From the NCBI GenBank assembly GCA_964576115.1, contig CAZNUA010000003.1:81394-136009 (forward strand): a DNA stretch of 54,616 bases. Direction: 5' to 3'. Origin of the DNA: CAYSYY01 sp964576115 [NCBI: uncultured Gemmatimonadota bacterium] (GTDB lineage Bacteria; Blakebacterota; Blakebacteria; Blakebacterales). The position numbers and the translations under genes were made by a program. The notes beneath the pieces were generated by a model. That model worked only from the letters and a program-made list of their open reading frames with translations, had not been told where the DNA came from and made no database searches. Below, one piece after another: positions 16,155 through 23,755 of the stretch. Every line of letters starts with the position of its first letter. Positions within the stretch are counted from its first letter, which is position 1.

Positions 16155-17219
16155 TCACCGCTCCGCGCGGTAATAGCCGATGGAGCAGAAGCTGACCCAG
16201 TGGCGCAGGGAGAAGGGTGCAGTGAGGCCCATCCCGGTCATTTTCAGCGGCAGCACGCCCTCAGTGTAGGTGTCGGAGTAACGGAAGAGCGTTCCGCTGA
16301 TCTCCCGGCCCTGAGTTCGGGCGATGATCTTCTGGACAGCAAGCAGGCCGAAGGGGATGGAGTACTTCCCGCACCAGTAGGTGTTGCGGTAATCCAGGAA
16401 GGTTTCCCCCCACAGCTCCCCGGTCAGACCTTCGACCTTGCCCGCGTCCATGACGCCCGTCAGGTAGTCGCGGATCAGCCGTTGGTCCAGGGCCCGGCCC
16501 GCGAGCCAGGCCTGTTCTCCCTCGCCGAAGGGCGAGTTGTCGAAATCCTGTCCGTAGTGGTTACCGTCGGAGGAGATCAGGAAGGCAATATCCCTCCCCG
16601 CCACAAGCCCCCGCTCCTGCATGTACCCGGCGATGACGTCCGCAAGCAGGGTCGAGATCTCGTCCATTGTCTCGAAGGGCATGCCCGTGACCATGATGGG
16701 CGTGATCTTGACTCCCGGGTTGTAAAACTGAAGCCAGGGCACCTCCGCCTCGATCGAATGCTCGAGGACATGCGCGTGATTGCTGACTTCATAGACGTCG
16801 CGATCCAGGCGGTCCTTGAGGACCTCCCGCAGGTCGGAGATCTCCACCGGCCCGGTCAGACCGGACCAGCGGGCGAATTCGTCCAGGATCAGGATGTTGT
16901 GCGGATCTCCGATCGTGTTGCGCACCGTCCCGTGGGTCACTCCGAATATGACTACCTCTTTGGCTCGCAGGATCCGGAACAGGGGATAATCCACCCGGCC
17001 GGCGTAGAGATAATCATCGTGGGGGGCGATGGCGGCCACCAGGCCCTCGGGCTCGAAGCTGTCCTGCTCCACGCTCTGGAGATAATCGACCATCCTCTGC
17101 ATGCTCGCCGGGTTCCAGCAGAAACCGACGTCGTCCCGGATGGGACGCACGTCCCGGCTCTGCAGCGCCGGGACGGTGAGGGTGAGGATGAGGAGCCCGG
17201 CACCCGTGAACGCTTTCAT
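16155..17219 (-). CDS. Exported MEMO1-family (AmmeMemoRadiSam protein B-like) protein
   Basis: A 354-residue protein of the MEMO1/LigB dioxygenase-like superfamily. The three metal ligands known for human MEMO1 (His49, His81, Cys244) have counterparts here: H67 in IAPHDDYLYAG, H96 in FGVTHGT and C283 in NTYWCGKYSIPFG. Other conserved blocks are EHSIEAEVPWLQ and LISSDGNHYG. Unusually, it starts with a hydrophobic signal-like segment (about 5-20), whereas family members are normally cytoplasmic. The ATG at 17219 follows AGGGAAGTG; a longer frame to 17411 has no support. No AMMECR1 or radical-SAM partner gene is nearby. The substrate is unknown. Confidence 0.8.
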   Translation of the reverse strand: MKAFTGAGLLILTLTVPALQSRDVRPIRDDVGFCWNPASMQRMVDYLQSVEQDSFEPEGLVAAIAPHDDYLYAGRVDYPLFRILRAKEVVIFGVTHGTVRNTIGDPHNILILDEFARWSGLTGPVEISDLREVLKDRLDRDVYEVSNHAHVLEHSIEAEVPWLQFYNPGVKITPIMVTGMPFETMDEISTLLADVIAGYMQERGLVAGRDIAFLISSDGNHYGQDFDNSPFGEGEQAWLAGRALDQRLIRDYLTGVMDAGKVEGLTGELWGETFLDYRNTYWCGKYSIPFGLLAVQKIIARTQGREISGTLFRYSDTYTEGVLPLKMTGMGLTAPFSLRHWVSFCSIGYYRAER

Positions 17220-17480
17220 GGTCTCACTTCCCTTCCTGGTCCATGGCCGCGGCCCTCGGAATAGTCGAGCCTCCGGCGACCATCCGGTAAGACGTCGAGA
17301 GATCGAGTGACTCCATCCTCGCACGGAACTGCGTCTCGGGCAATCCCGGGGTGGTTCAGTCCGCGGGTCGGCCAGGCACGCTGGCTGAACATGGCATTTT
17401 TCGTGTGCCATTCATAGCATATTTCATGGGCTTGAATGGGCTATCTTCGTAGTGGCCGACATAATAATGTATAAACACGA

Positions 17481-17509
17481 TTGACATAATGACTGTATTT
17501 ACTTAATTA
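17481..17509 (+). promoter_or_regulatory. Promoter of the DUF4143 ATPase gene, probably leaderless
   Basis: A perfect -35 TTGACA (17481-17486) is followed after 17 bases by TAATTA (17504-17509). The ATG lies only 8 bases further on, and no Shine-Dalgarno precedes it. Transcription should therefore start at or next to the start codon. Confidence 0.55.
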
Positions 17510-17520
17510 TAGTCATTATG
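17485..17520. promoter_or_regulatory. 10-bp inverted repeat spanning promoter and start codon
   Basis: CATAATGACT (17485-17494) and AGTCATTATG (17511-17520) are perfect reverse complements separated by 16 AT-rich bases. The left arm overlaps the -35 element and the right arm ends in the ATG of the ATPase gene. A dimeric repressor bound here would block initiation. Confidence 0.55.
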
Positions 17521-18678
17521 AAGACGGATTATATCCCACAAGCTCAACTCCCGCGTCTGAAGAACCTCGTGACGCCGGGGAAGGTGGTCGTGGTCCATGG
17601 TCCGCGTCGCGTGGGCAAAACCACGCTCCTCCAACATTTTGCCGCACAGGTGTCGGAGGATATCCTCTTTGTCACGGGCGAAGACATCACGGTACGCGAG
17701 TATCTGGAAAGCCAGTCGATAGCAAAGCTCACTGCATTCGTCGGATCGAGGAAGCTCCTGCTTGTCGACGAAGCGCAGTACGTACGTGAAATCGGCCGCA
17801 ATCTGAAGCTGCTGGTCGACCACCTGCCTGATCTCCGCATTGTTGCGACCGGTTCCTCTTCCTTTGACTTGGCGAATACGACCGGTGAACCGCTCACGGG
17901 CCGGAAATATTCCCTGCTTCTGCTTCCGCTTGCCCAGTTGGAGTTGAACGAAGTTGAAGCCTCTCACGAGACAGACGCAGCGCTCGAACTACGTCTTCTG
18001 TATGGCAGTTATCCCGAGGTGATCCTGCTCAATTCCAATACGGAGCGGGAGCGCTACCTGAAGGAGCTGGTGGCCTCCTACCTGTTCAAGGATATCCTCC
18101 AACTCGAGGATGTCCGCCATGCCGACAGGCTCAGCCGGCTGCTGCAGCTGCTGGCGTTCCAGATAGGCAGTCAGATTTCCGTGGCAGAACTCGGCACACA
18201 GCTCGGAATGAGTAAAAACACGGTCGACAGGTATCTGGATCTTCTCGAGAAGGTCTTCGTGATCTACGCCCGCCGGGGTTTTTCCCGGAACCTTCGCAAG
18301 GAGATCTCAAAAAGCAGGCGCTACTACTTCTACGACAACGGGATCCGGAATGCGTTGATCAACAATTTCAATCCGCTGTCCCTGCGCGACGATGTCGGCG
18401 CATTGTGGGAGAACTACGCGGTTACTGAACGGCTGAAGGCCAACCTCTATCTCGATCGCCAGGTCGAGAGCTACTTCTGGCGTACCTACGAGCGACAGGA
18501 AATCGACCTGATCGAAGAACGCGCCGGGCAACTGGCCGGGTTTGAGTTGAAATGGAGCCCTTCCCGGTCGACGGCGCCCCCGACGAATTGGGTCCGAGCG
18601 TACCCTGAAGCCTCATTTTCCGTTGTGCACCGGGACAATTACATGCCGTTCCTCACCCACCAGGAGAGACCGGACTGA
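17518..18678 (+). CDS. AAA ATPase with DUF4143 domain
   Basis: A 386-residue P-loop ATPase of the archaeal-type ATPase/DUF4143 family. Walker A is HGPRRVGKTTLL (near 29-40), Walker B is KLLLVDEAQYV (near 78-88) and sensor 1 is IVATGSSSFDL. A winged-helix segment (LGTQLGMSKNTVDRYLDLLEKV, quoted in part: GMSKNTVDRYL) precedes the C-terminal DUF4143 region, which ends with the nuclease-like EIDLIEER ... GFELKWS motif of restriction-endonuclease-fold domains. The cellular role of this widespread and readily transferred family is unsettled. The ATG at 17518 has no ribosome-binding site and the mRNA looks leaderless. A paralog with the same promoter layout is at 31506-32693. Confidence 0.85.
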   Translation: MKTDYIPQAQLPRLKNLVTPGKVVVVHGPRRVGKTTLLQHFAAQVSEDILFVTGEDITVREYLESQSIAKLTAFVGSRKLLLVDEAQYVREIGRNLKLLVDHLPDLRIVATGSSSFDLANTTGEPLTGRKYSLLLLPLAQLELNEVEASHETDAALELRLLYGSYPEVILLNSNTERERYLKELVASYLFKDILQLEDVRHADRLSRLLQLLAFQIGSQISVAELGTQLGMSKNTVDRYLDLLEKVFVIYARRGFSRNLRKEISKSRRYYFYDNGIRNALINNFNPLSLRDDVGALWENYAVTERLKANLYLDRQVESYFWRTYERQEIDLIEERAGQLAGFELKWSPSRSTAPPTNWVRAYPEASFSVVHRDNYMPFLTHQERPD

Positions 18679-18683
18679 AGGAA

Positions 18684-18711
18684 GCAGGGGGAATCAACTC
18701 TGTTCCCCTGC
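18684..18711. terminator. Probable bidirectional terminator hairpin
   Basis: GCAGGGGGAA (18684-18693) pairs with TTCCCCTGC (18703-18711), nine pairs with one bulged G around a 9-base loop, six bases after the ATPase stop codon. It lies between that gene and the convergent mazF gene. The T-rich tail is better on the minus strand. Confidence 0.5.
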
Positions 18712-18832
18712 CGCTCTATGAGATTTTGCGGGCCTACTTCCGCTTCGACAGATCTCTTCTGAGCGACTTGAGCCGGGCCGCCCACCGGGCCGTGGCAGGG
18801 TGCCGGAAGAGCGTGAAATATGACCGGCGATC

Positions 18833-19186
18833 TCAGGCGTGGTGGCAGAGATCCAGGAAGAGCTCCAATCCCTGGTCGATGGAGGTCAATTCCCTTTCGG
18901 AAAGCTGCCCGAACAGCCGGCGCACCCGGCGCTTGTCGATCGTGCGGATCTGATCCACGAGGGCGTAGGAGGTCTTCGAGAGACCGCTGTGACCGGGTGC
19001 CAGTCGTGGATAGAGGGCTCCCTCACCCGCCGTTCCGGTAACGGGGACGACCGCGATGAGGGGATAGCGCTGATCTTCGTTCACTGCCTGATTGCTGATG
19101 ACGACACAGGGACGCGTGCCGCGCTGTTCGTGACCGACTGTGGGATCGAGAGCTGCGAGGACCACCGTACCCCTGACCAGGTTCAT
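18833..19186 (-). CDS. MazF/PemK-type endoribonuclease toxin
   Basis: A 117-residue toxin of the MazF/PemK/CcdB fold, expected to cut mRNA. It has the family opening VRGTVVLAALDPTVGHEQRGTRP (quoted in part: GHEQRGTRPCVVIS) with the conserved Arg, the strand AVVPVTGTAG, and the C-terminal block SYALVDQIRTIDKRR followed by an LSERELTSID helix. The ATG at 19186 follows AGGAGGAGA and overlaps the antitoxin stop by 4 bases (ATGA), the usual antitoxin-first arrangement. An upstream in-frame start at 19288 lies inside the antitoxin gene and is rejected. It converges with the DUF4143 ATPase gene. Confidence 0.9.
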   Translation of the reverse strand: MNLVRGTVVLAALDPTVGHEQRGTRPCVVISNQAVNEDQRYPLIAVVPVTGTAGEGALYPRLAPGHSGLSKTSYALVDQIRTIDKRRVRRLFGQLSERELTSIDQGLELFLDLCHHA

Positions 19187-19488
19187 GGAGTCTCCTCCTC
19201 CCAGCCCCTCCCGTCGATCCACCGGACTTCGGTTCCGGCGGCGGTATCCACCAGCCCATCGTCTGTGTCCGGCAGACGCGAATCCCATTCACCCATCCCC
19301 GATTCGGCCACGACCAGGGAGTCGGGGTGAGGATGAGTCAGTGAGCGGAGCAGATCCGCCCGGCGTCGGCGATCGATCTCGTTCTGCACAGCTTCGGAGA
19401 CGAACCGGCTCCGATTGGTCTCGAACTGGTCGATGCTCCTGATCAACTCGGAGGGCAGCGTCACGGTCACGCGTGCGGTACCTGGCAT
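19183..19488 (-). CDS. Ribbon-helix-helix antitoxin of the MazF-type toxin
   Basis: A 101-residue antitoxin. Residues 4-45 form a CopG/Arc-like ribbon-helix-helix domain: the strand ARVTVTLPSELI, the helix RSIDQF, then RSRFVSEAVQNEIDRR (quoted as separate parts). The acidic C-terminal half (DTDDGLVD ... DGRGWEEETP) is the likely flexible toxin-neutralising tail. The ATG at 19488 follows CTGGAGG; the longer frame upstream is part of the repeat copy and is not coding. It is translationally coupled to mazF. The RHH domain should bind the repeated GTATG/CATAC elements just upstream, which is how such pairs normally autoregulate. Confidence 0.85.
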   Translation of the reverse strand: MPGTARVTVTLPSELIRSIDQFETNRSRFVSEAVQNEIDRRRRADLLRSLTHPHPDSLVVAESGMGEWDSRLPDTDDGLVDTAAGTEVRWIDGRGWEEETP

Positions 19489-19499
19489 GATGACCTCCA

Positions 19500-19535
19500 G
19501 TATGCGGATAAGTATGCTCATACTATATTGCATAC
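19500..19535. promoter_or_regulatory. Promoter/operator region of the toxin-antitoxin pair
   Basis: Four copies of the half-site GTATG/CATAC occur here: GTATG at 19500 and 19512, CATAC at 19519 and 19531. The pair GTATG-CT-CATAC (19512-19523) is an inverted repeat. On the minus strand TATAGT (19527-19522) is a candidate -10, so bound antitoxin would occlude it. Repeated short half-sites are typical of RHH operators. Confidence 0.45.
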
Positions 19536-19573
19536 ATATCAAATAGAAAATGAAGGATCTGATCATTCTCCGA

Positions 19574-19649
19574 TCACGATGATCTCGTCGGCGAAGATCC
19601 AGCTGGCACCGCCGTGACCGGTGTGCCAGTCGGGACATGTTTTGCGGTT
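19574..19649 (-). repeat. Left copy of a 76-bp direct repeat (3' fragment of the DUF4838 gene)
   Basis: This stretch matches 25282-25357 at 73 of 76 positions, and the first 61 bases are identical. The right copy is the last 25 codons of the intact DUF4838 gene. The left copy keeps the reading frame for residues such as PDWHTGHGGASWIFADE but has nothing upstream of it, so it is an orphan fragment. The three differences are all transitions. The two copies are in the same orientation, 5,708 bp apart, and flank the accessory segment. Confidence 0.85.
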
Positions 19650-19884
19650 AGTCTCAAGTTCTTCAAAGTCCTCAGCAACGCCGAAGCTGGGAGAATTATC
19701 TTCACCTCGCCGGTTAGTGCTTTCCTAGCTCTTGACATGACTCTGAACGGTGACAATGGCGAGACTTATGCGGCCATATAGGAGACGCTCGAACTCGCCA
19801 CTCTGATCGACGATGCCTGCCGTAACTTCATCGATCTGCTGGATGGGCTCGATCCTCTTCATGGGGAAGATCACGGGATTGTGA
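19641..19884 (+). pseudogene. Decayed serpin gene (internal deletion, in-frame stop)
   Basis: In one plus-strand frame the DNA reads FAVSLKFFKVLSNAEAG, then IIFTSPVSAFLALDMTLNG, DNGETYAAI, a TAG stop at 19779-19781, and ETLEL ... CRNFIDLL. This is the N-terminal helix A/strand 6B/helix B-C region of serpin protease inhibitors (FxSPxSxxxALxMxxNGAxGET). At about 19846 the frame changes and GSILFMGKITGL followed by TGA (19882-19884) reproduces the conserved serpin C-terminus. About 300 middle residues, including the reactive-centre loop, are missing. The 5' end is truncated at the junction with the 76-bp repeat. It cannot encode a functional inhibitor. Confidence 0.75.
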
Positions 19885-20060
19885 GATGTGCAGTGGTTCA
19901 TATTGGGAGGAAAATCATTTTGACCCGATCAAAGCCGTAGCGATAAAATCGACTCTGCATTCCCGGCTGCTCTCAATAGAGCGCACCACTACTAGGTTCT
20001 CCCCACCTTCTCTTTCCGAGCAGTCGACGGCGAATACCGATGCTCATCGGAGGGAAAGGG
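19885..20060. other. Intergenic stretch without a recognisable gene
   Basis: Between the serpin remnant and the small membrane protein I see only short frames with no family resemblance. It may carry the promoter of the 20061 gene, but no convincing -35/-10 pair was found. The base composition is less GC-rich than the flanking operons. Confidence 0.4.
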
Positions 20061-20348
20061 ATGAATTCTGAAGAAATAATCAAGCTTTACGATGCCCTCG
20101 ACGAAAAAGAGAAAGAAGAGGTCAGAAAGCAAATTCGGGCGATACCAGACCCGTCCAAGAAAGTGGCCGGGGCTCTCTGGATCATCGTCGTTAGCTGTTT
20201 CTCCTTCGCACTGCTCGGCGGTATTGTCCTGACCTTCTTCCTGATAACCGGAGATCACCCCACCGATGTATTCGTCCCGATCGTAACGACCATACTCGGC
20301 GCTCTGGCTGGTTTTTTCGCTCAGACAAAGACAGCAGAAGATGGTTGA
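20061..20348 (+). CDS. Small two-helix membrane protein, unknown
   Basis: A 95-residue protein. The first 30 residues are a charged amphipathic helix (YDALDEKEKEEVRKQIR). Then come two hydrophobic segments at about 40-63 and 71-87, the second ending in GALAGFFAQTKT. The ATG at 20061 follows GGAGGGAAAGGG, a strong ribosome-binding site; an in-frame upstream start at 20040 is less well placed. I do not recognise the family. A short charged helix joined to a membrane hairpin is common among accessory inner-membrane proteins. It lies in the low-GC accessory segment near other unknown genes. Confidence 0.55.
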   Translation: MNSEEIIKLYDALDEKEKEEVRKQIRAIPDPSKKVAGALWIIVVSCFSFALLGGIVLTFFLITGDHPTDVFVPIVTTILGALAGFFAQTKTAEDG

Positions 20349-20471
20349 TCGTCAACAATCATCACAACACGTACTTGTTCACCATCCCAACGGTAACCTG
20401 ATGGTACCTCTTCGCGAACGATTCCATGACAGCACCTGTTCCGCTTGGGTACCGGTACGGATGGGGTGATA

Positions 20472-20513
20472 GGTGGAGCGTCTTCCCTCATCGTAGAGAG
20501 GGATTGTTCCACC
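20472..20513 (+). promoter_or_regulatory. Nested hairpin in the leader of the 20546 gene
   Basis: GGTGGA (20472-20477) pairs with TCCACC (20508-20513), and inside it TCCCTC (20484-20489) pairs with GAGGGA (20498-20503). The structure sits about 30 bases before the start codon at 20546. It lacks a U-run, so a leader or regulatory structure is as likely as a terminator for the preceding gene. Confidence 0.35.
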
Positions 20514-20545
20514 AAACGGATCTAGGCTCGAGCATGGAGGATGAC

Positions 20546-21040
20546 ATGAATAATGACGACATCTGCGGAAGACAGGCAGGTACCCGACAGAAGAATACTC
20601 TTATCGAGTACTACTTCAGACGGGTTGGTTGCAGTTTCCCCGACCGATATCAGAGGACGTCGTTTCCCGCCTACACCGACATCGTACACTTGATCGAGTA
20701 CGTGCTCAGCAAGAGGATGGGTGACGGTACCACTGAGGGCGAGGAAAATCATCCAGTAGTAATGGGGAATCTGGCGATGGAGATAGCAGCCGCGACAGAC
20801 CACGGCGACATCGTCGCGGCTCTTTGCCGGTTCATCATGGATGTCATCAACAATGTCGGTCCCTACATCATGAACTGTCCGGACAGCTGCGATCCGCAAC
20901 TGATAGCGTGTCTCGGCCATATGGAAATCGAGCCGGCAGGGTGGCAGAGTGGGGGAGAGATAATCTGGTGCCCGTATCCTCCGAAGCCGGGACTGATGGA
21001 CTCCGATTTTTGTCATCCGCCAGATCCACCCCAACAGTGA
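20546..21040 (+). CDS. Hypothetical protein, unknown family
   Basis: A 164-residue soluble protein without signal peptide or membrane helix. It begins MNNDDICGRQAGTRQK. A mixed helical stretch (YTDIVHLIEYVLSKRMGDG, then ALCRFIMDVINNVGPYIM; each quoted whole but short) leads to a cysteine-bearing region CPDSCDPQLIACLGHME and a proline-rich tail CPYPPKPG ... HPPDPPQQ. The start at 20546 follows GGAGGA (20536-20541); an ATG at 20534 overlaps that site. I recognise no domain. Spacing from the kinase gene on the opposite strand is 32 bp between stops. Confidence 0.45.
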   Translation: MNNDDICGRQAGTRQKNTLIEYYFRRVGCSFPDRYQRTSFPAYTDIVHLIEYVLSKRMGDGTTEGEENHPVVMGNLAMEIAAATDHGDIVAALCRFIMDVINNVGPYIMNCPDSCDPQLIACLGHMEIEPAGWQSGGEIIWCPYPPKPGLMDSDFCHPPDPPQQ

Positions 21041-21072
21041 ACTGACGGCAGGCGATCAGATAGTATCAAAGG

Positions 21073-23733
21073 CTAGTGCAGTTTCTGCGGCAGGGTCATC
21101 CAGCGCAGTTCGCCGCGGCGTTCCATCATGAAGAGGGTGATCAGGGCTTTCGGTGTAGCTGCGATGGATCTGCCGTAGCCAAGATCCCAGGCACCTGGGG
21201 GTAGACCGGCCACAGGTTCCGGGCGGATCGTCATCTGTGAGGGATCGTGCCAATTTTGCAGAGAGAAGATCTGCGTTCCGTCCAGGAAGAACACGGTGCT
21301 GCCCGAGGGATCGAGCGCTGGTGCCCTCCCGGAAGCGATCGTACGGGAGTGGCCATCCGGAAGTGACAGGACGAGGAGACTGTCCTGCCCCCCCCGGCGC
21401 TGTTGAAAGAGGATCGCATCTTCGCCGGGGCTCGGGAGCGGAGCGTATATCTGACCTCCGACGTACAGGGTTTCGACAGATCTCACTGTAAGACCACGCC
21501 CTGAACGGTCAAGCATTGCCCGTCGGATTCCCTTCCGGGCGCCGCCGGTCTGCAACTCGGTGAAGTAGACTGTTTGACCATCCTGGCCCCAACAGGGATC
21601 GTCTATGTAACCGCCGTTTTCAGGGTGCTCGAGAAGGAGTCCGATGCTCTCGTTCAACGTATCGTACCAGAACAGACCGGCCTCCTCCCCATGCTGGGCG
21701 ATAAAGAGGATGAATCTCCCGGTAGAGGGATCGATCGTCGGATACCATTCATTCTGATAGCCGGGATTGGAACGGTGGGCTGGTTGGAGGTGACGCAAGC
21801 GTGTATCAGCCCGATATATCCGCATTCCTTCGATACAGGCACGGGCGGCGAAATATACAGCATCCTCGGTCGGGGAGTAAGAGGGAGAGAAGATTTCCAT
21901 GAACGGCAGTTCGATCCGCCGGAAGCCCGTATTCCGTGAGAGAGGAGTACGGAACAGCTGGAGGGCCCGACTCGTGGTGACGAAGACGATGCGGTTTGTT
22001 GCCTCGTGGATATCAAAGGAGGTTACCGGCTCATCAAGTCCGAGGGACTGGATCTTCCCCTCGATTCCACCGACGGCATCGAGACGCACCCAGTGCAGGT
22101 CAGCCTGGTGAGCGGACTTGAAGACGAGGATATGGGCGTCTTCTATCCATTGGAGATTCTGAGGGCAGTAAGCTCTGCTGATTAGTATCTGTGGTACCCC
22201 ACCCGAGCGGGGAATGCAGTAGGCTCCGAGATTCTGCCCGCCGCTGTCCAGGGTACAAAACACGATGCTCGAATCGGAACAGACATACTCGGGGCAGTAG
22301 ATTCCTCCAGAAGCGAAATTAGGTTGGGATTGATCAATGGGTACGACACGGGGTACGTGGAAATCAGCCGATATCCCGGTGACCGAATGTATCGGCCCTA
22401 CAACATGCAGTTCAGCTTGCCCGCCGGTGCCGACTGAAGGGTAGAGGAGATGTAGGCTGTCCTGTGACCAGGTCGGGCGTCCGATCGAACGATCGGACAA
22501 GGTAACCGTAGAATCATTTTCGAAAAAATGGATGTAACAGGTGTTCTCACTGGCGATTGCAAGTTTTGATCCGTCCGGTGCCCATCGTAGGGAAACGATT
22601 GGCGGATGGACGGGTAATCTTACCGGGACAGGCTCGCCGGGCGAGTCTTCGACGGACCGGATCCATATCGAGTTGCCGCCGTCCGTCAGGTAGGCAATAC
22701 GTTCACCCGTTTCGTTCCAGACCGGAGAGTCTTCCCGAGCCAGGGCAGCCCACGTTTCTCCCGGTCTGACTCGACCGTAGAGACCCCCCCAGACCAGTAA
22801 AACGAATGTCAGGACAATGCCGGTGAAGATCCCGATGATCGCCGGTTTCCTGCCGGTAAACCGGGCGTGACGCCGCGGCGTGACGGAGAGGAGATCGGTG
22901 TAGCGGGTAGTATCGACACCGCTGGCGCGGAGTATTTTCTGCAGCTCCACGAGTGCTACCGTACCGTTGGCGAATCGGGCGTCGGGTTGTTTCTGCAGAC
23001 ATGTTTCCAGGAAGTCATTAATCCCCGGCAGAGCCTCTTCAACGTCAGTCGATACTTGCGGGGAAGGATCGGAGAGAACGCGATAGGCGATGGCAGCGAT
23101 ATTTTCGCCGGTAAAGGGCTGTCGACCCATTAGAATTTCATGAGCCACGACACCAAGTGTCCAGATATCGGACGATGCGACCGCCTCTTCGCCCCTGAAT
23201 GCTTCCGGTGACATATATGCCGCGGTTCCCTTGATTTCCCCTGCAAGTGTGAGCGTGGTGCTGCCGGATACTTTCGCCAGGCCGAAATCGGTGACCTTCA
23301 CCGAGCCATTCCTGGTAACGAGGATGTTCCCGGGTTTGAGGTCACGGTGGATTATGCCGCAGGCGTGTGCTTCACTCAGCGCGCTGGTTATCTGCATGAT
23401 GATGATCATCCGTTCCTCATATGAGGGAGCGGTATCGATCAGGTAGGTATCGAGGGTCTGCCCCTCGATGTACTCCAGGACGAGGAAAGAGTGTTCCTCC
23501 GCGATCTCTAACCCCAGAAGAGAAGCGATGTGGGCGTGGGATAACCGTGCCTGAGTACGGGCCTCCTTCAGAAGCCGCGTTCGTGCTTCCTCCAGATTCA
23601 TAAAGCCGGGTTGGAGGAATTTCAGAGTGCGAAAGATTTGGAGATTAGTGTCGAGTGCTTTGTATACCGCCCCCATCGCTCCCTGCCCGAGCAGCTCGAG
23701 TACTTCATACTGCTTGATTCTTTTTCCTATCAT
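21073..23733 (-). CDS. Membrane Ser/Thr protein kinase with C-terminal beta-propeller
   Basis: An 886-residue PknB-type (Hanks) kinase. Residues 9-270 form the kinase: glycine loop GQGAMGAVYKA, ATP-binding K38, catalytic HRDLKPGN with D131, and the metal-binding DFG at 149-151. All key residues are present, so it should be active. A basic linker leads to one membrane helix at about 292-315 (IIGIFTGIVLTFVLLVWGG, a 19-residue stretch). The remaining 570 residues are TolB/PD40-like propeller repeats (WAPDGSKLAI, PSYSPTEDAVYF, ALDPSGSTVFF) that would lie outside the membrane and could be the sensor. It is preceded by the C39-like gene on the same strand, 22 bp away, so the two may be co-transcribed. 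Confidence 0.88.
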   Translation of the reverse strand: MIGKRIKQYEVLELLGQGAMGAVYKALDTNLQIFRTLKFLQPGFMNLEEARTRLLKEARTQARLSHAHIASLLGLEIAEEHSFLVLEYIEGQTLDTYLIDTAPSYEERMIIIMQITSALSEAHACGIIHRDLKPGNILVTRNGSVKVTDFGLAKVSGSTTLTLAGEIKGTAAYMSPEAFRGEEAVASSDIWTLGVVAHEILMGRQPFTGENIAAIAYRVLSDPSPQVSTDVEEALPGINDFLETCLQKQPDARFANGTVALVELQKILRASGVDTTRYTDLLSVTPRRHARFTGRKPAIIGIFTGIVLTFVLLVWGGLYGRVRPGETWAALAREDSPVWNETGERIAYLTDGGNSIWIRSVEDSPGEPVPVRLPVHPPIVSLRWAPDGSKLAIASENTCYIHFFENDSTVTLSDRSIGRPTWSQDSLHLLYPSVGTGGQAELHVVGPIHSVTGISADFHVPRVVPIDQSQPNFASGGIYCPEYVCSDSSIVFCTLDSGGQNLGAYCIPRSGGVPQILISRAYCPQNLQWIEDAHILVFKSAHQADLHWVRLDAVGGIEGKIQSLGLDEPVTSFDIHEATNRIVFVTTSRALQLFRTPLSRNTGFRRIELPFMEIFSPSYSPTEDAVYFAARACIEGMRIYRADTRLRHLQPAHRSNPGYQNEWYPTIDPSTGRFILFIAQHGEEAGLFWYDTLNESIGLLLEHPENGGYIDDPCWGQDGQTVYFTELQTGGARKGIRRAMLDRSGRGLTVRSVETLYVGGQIYAPLPSPGEDAILFQQRRGGQDSLLVLSLPDGHSRTIASGRAPALDPSGSTVFFLDGTQIFSLQNWHDPSQMTIRPEPVAGLPPGAWDLGYGRSIAATPKALITLFMMERRGELRWMTLPQKLH

Positions 23734-23755
23734 GGATGTGTAGCGGGCCCTGACC

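Noticed and set aside
17220-17480. A possible small gene between the MEMO1-like gene and the ATPase
   Set aside because: No frame with a start, ribosome-binding site and plausible composition was found; it probably only holds the two divergent promoters.
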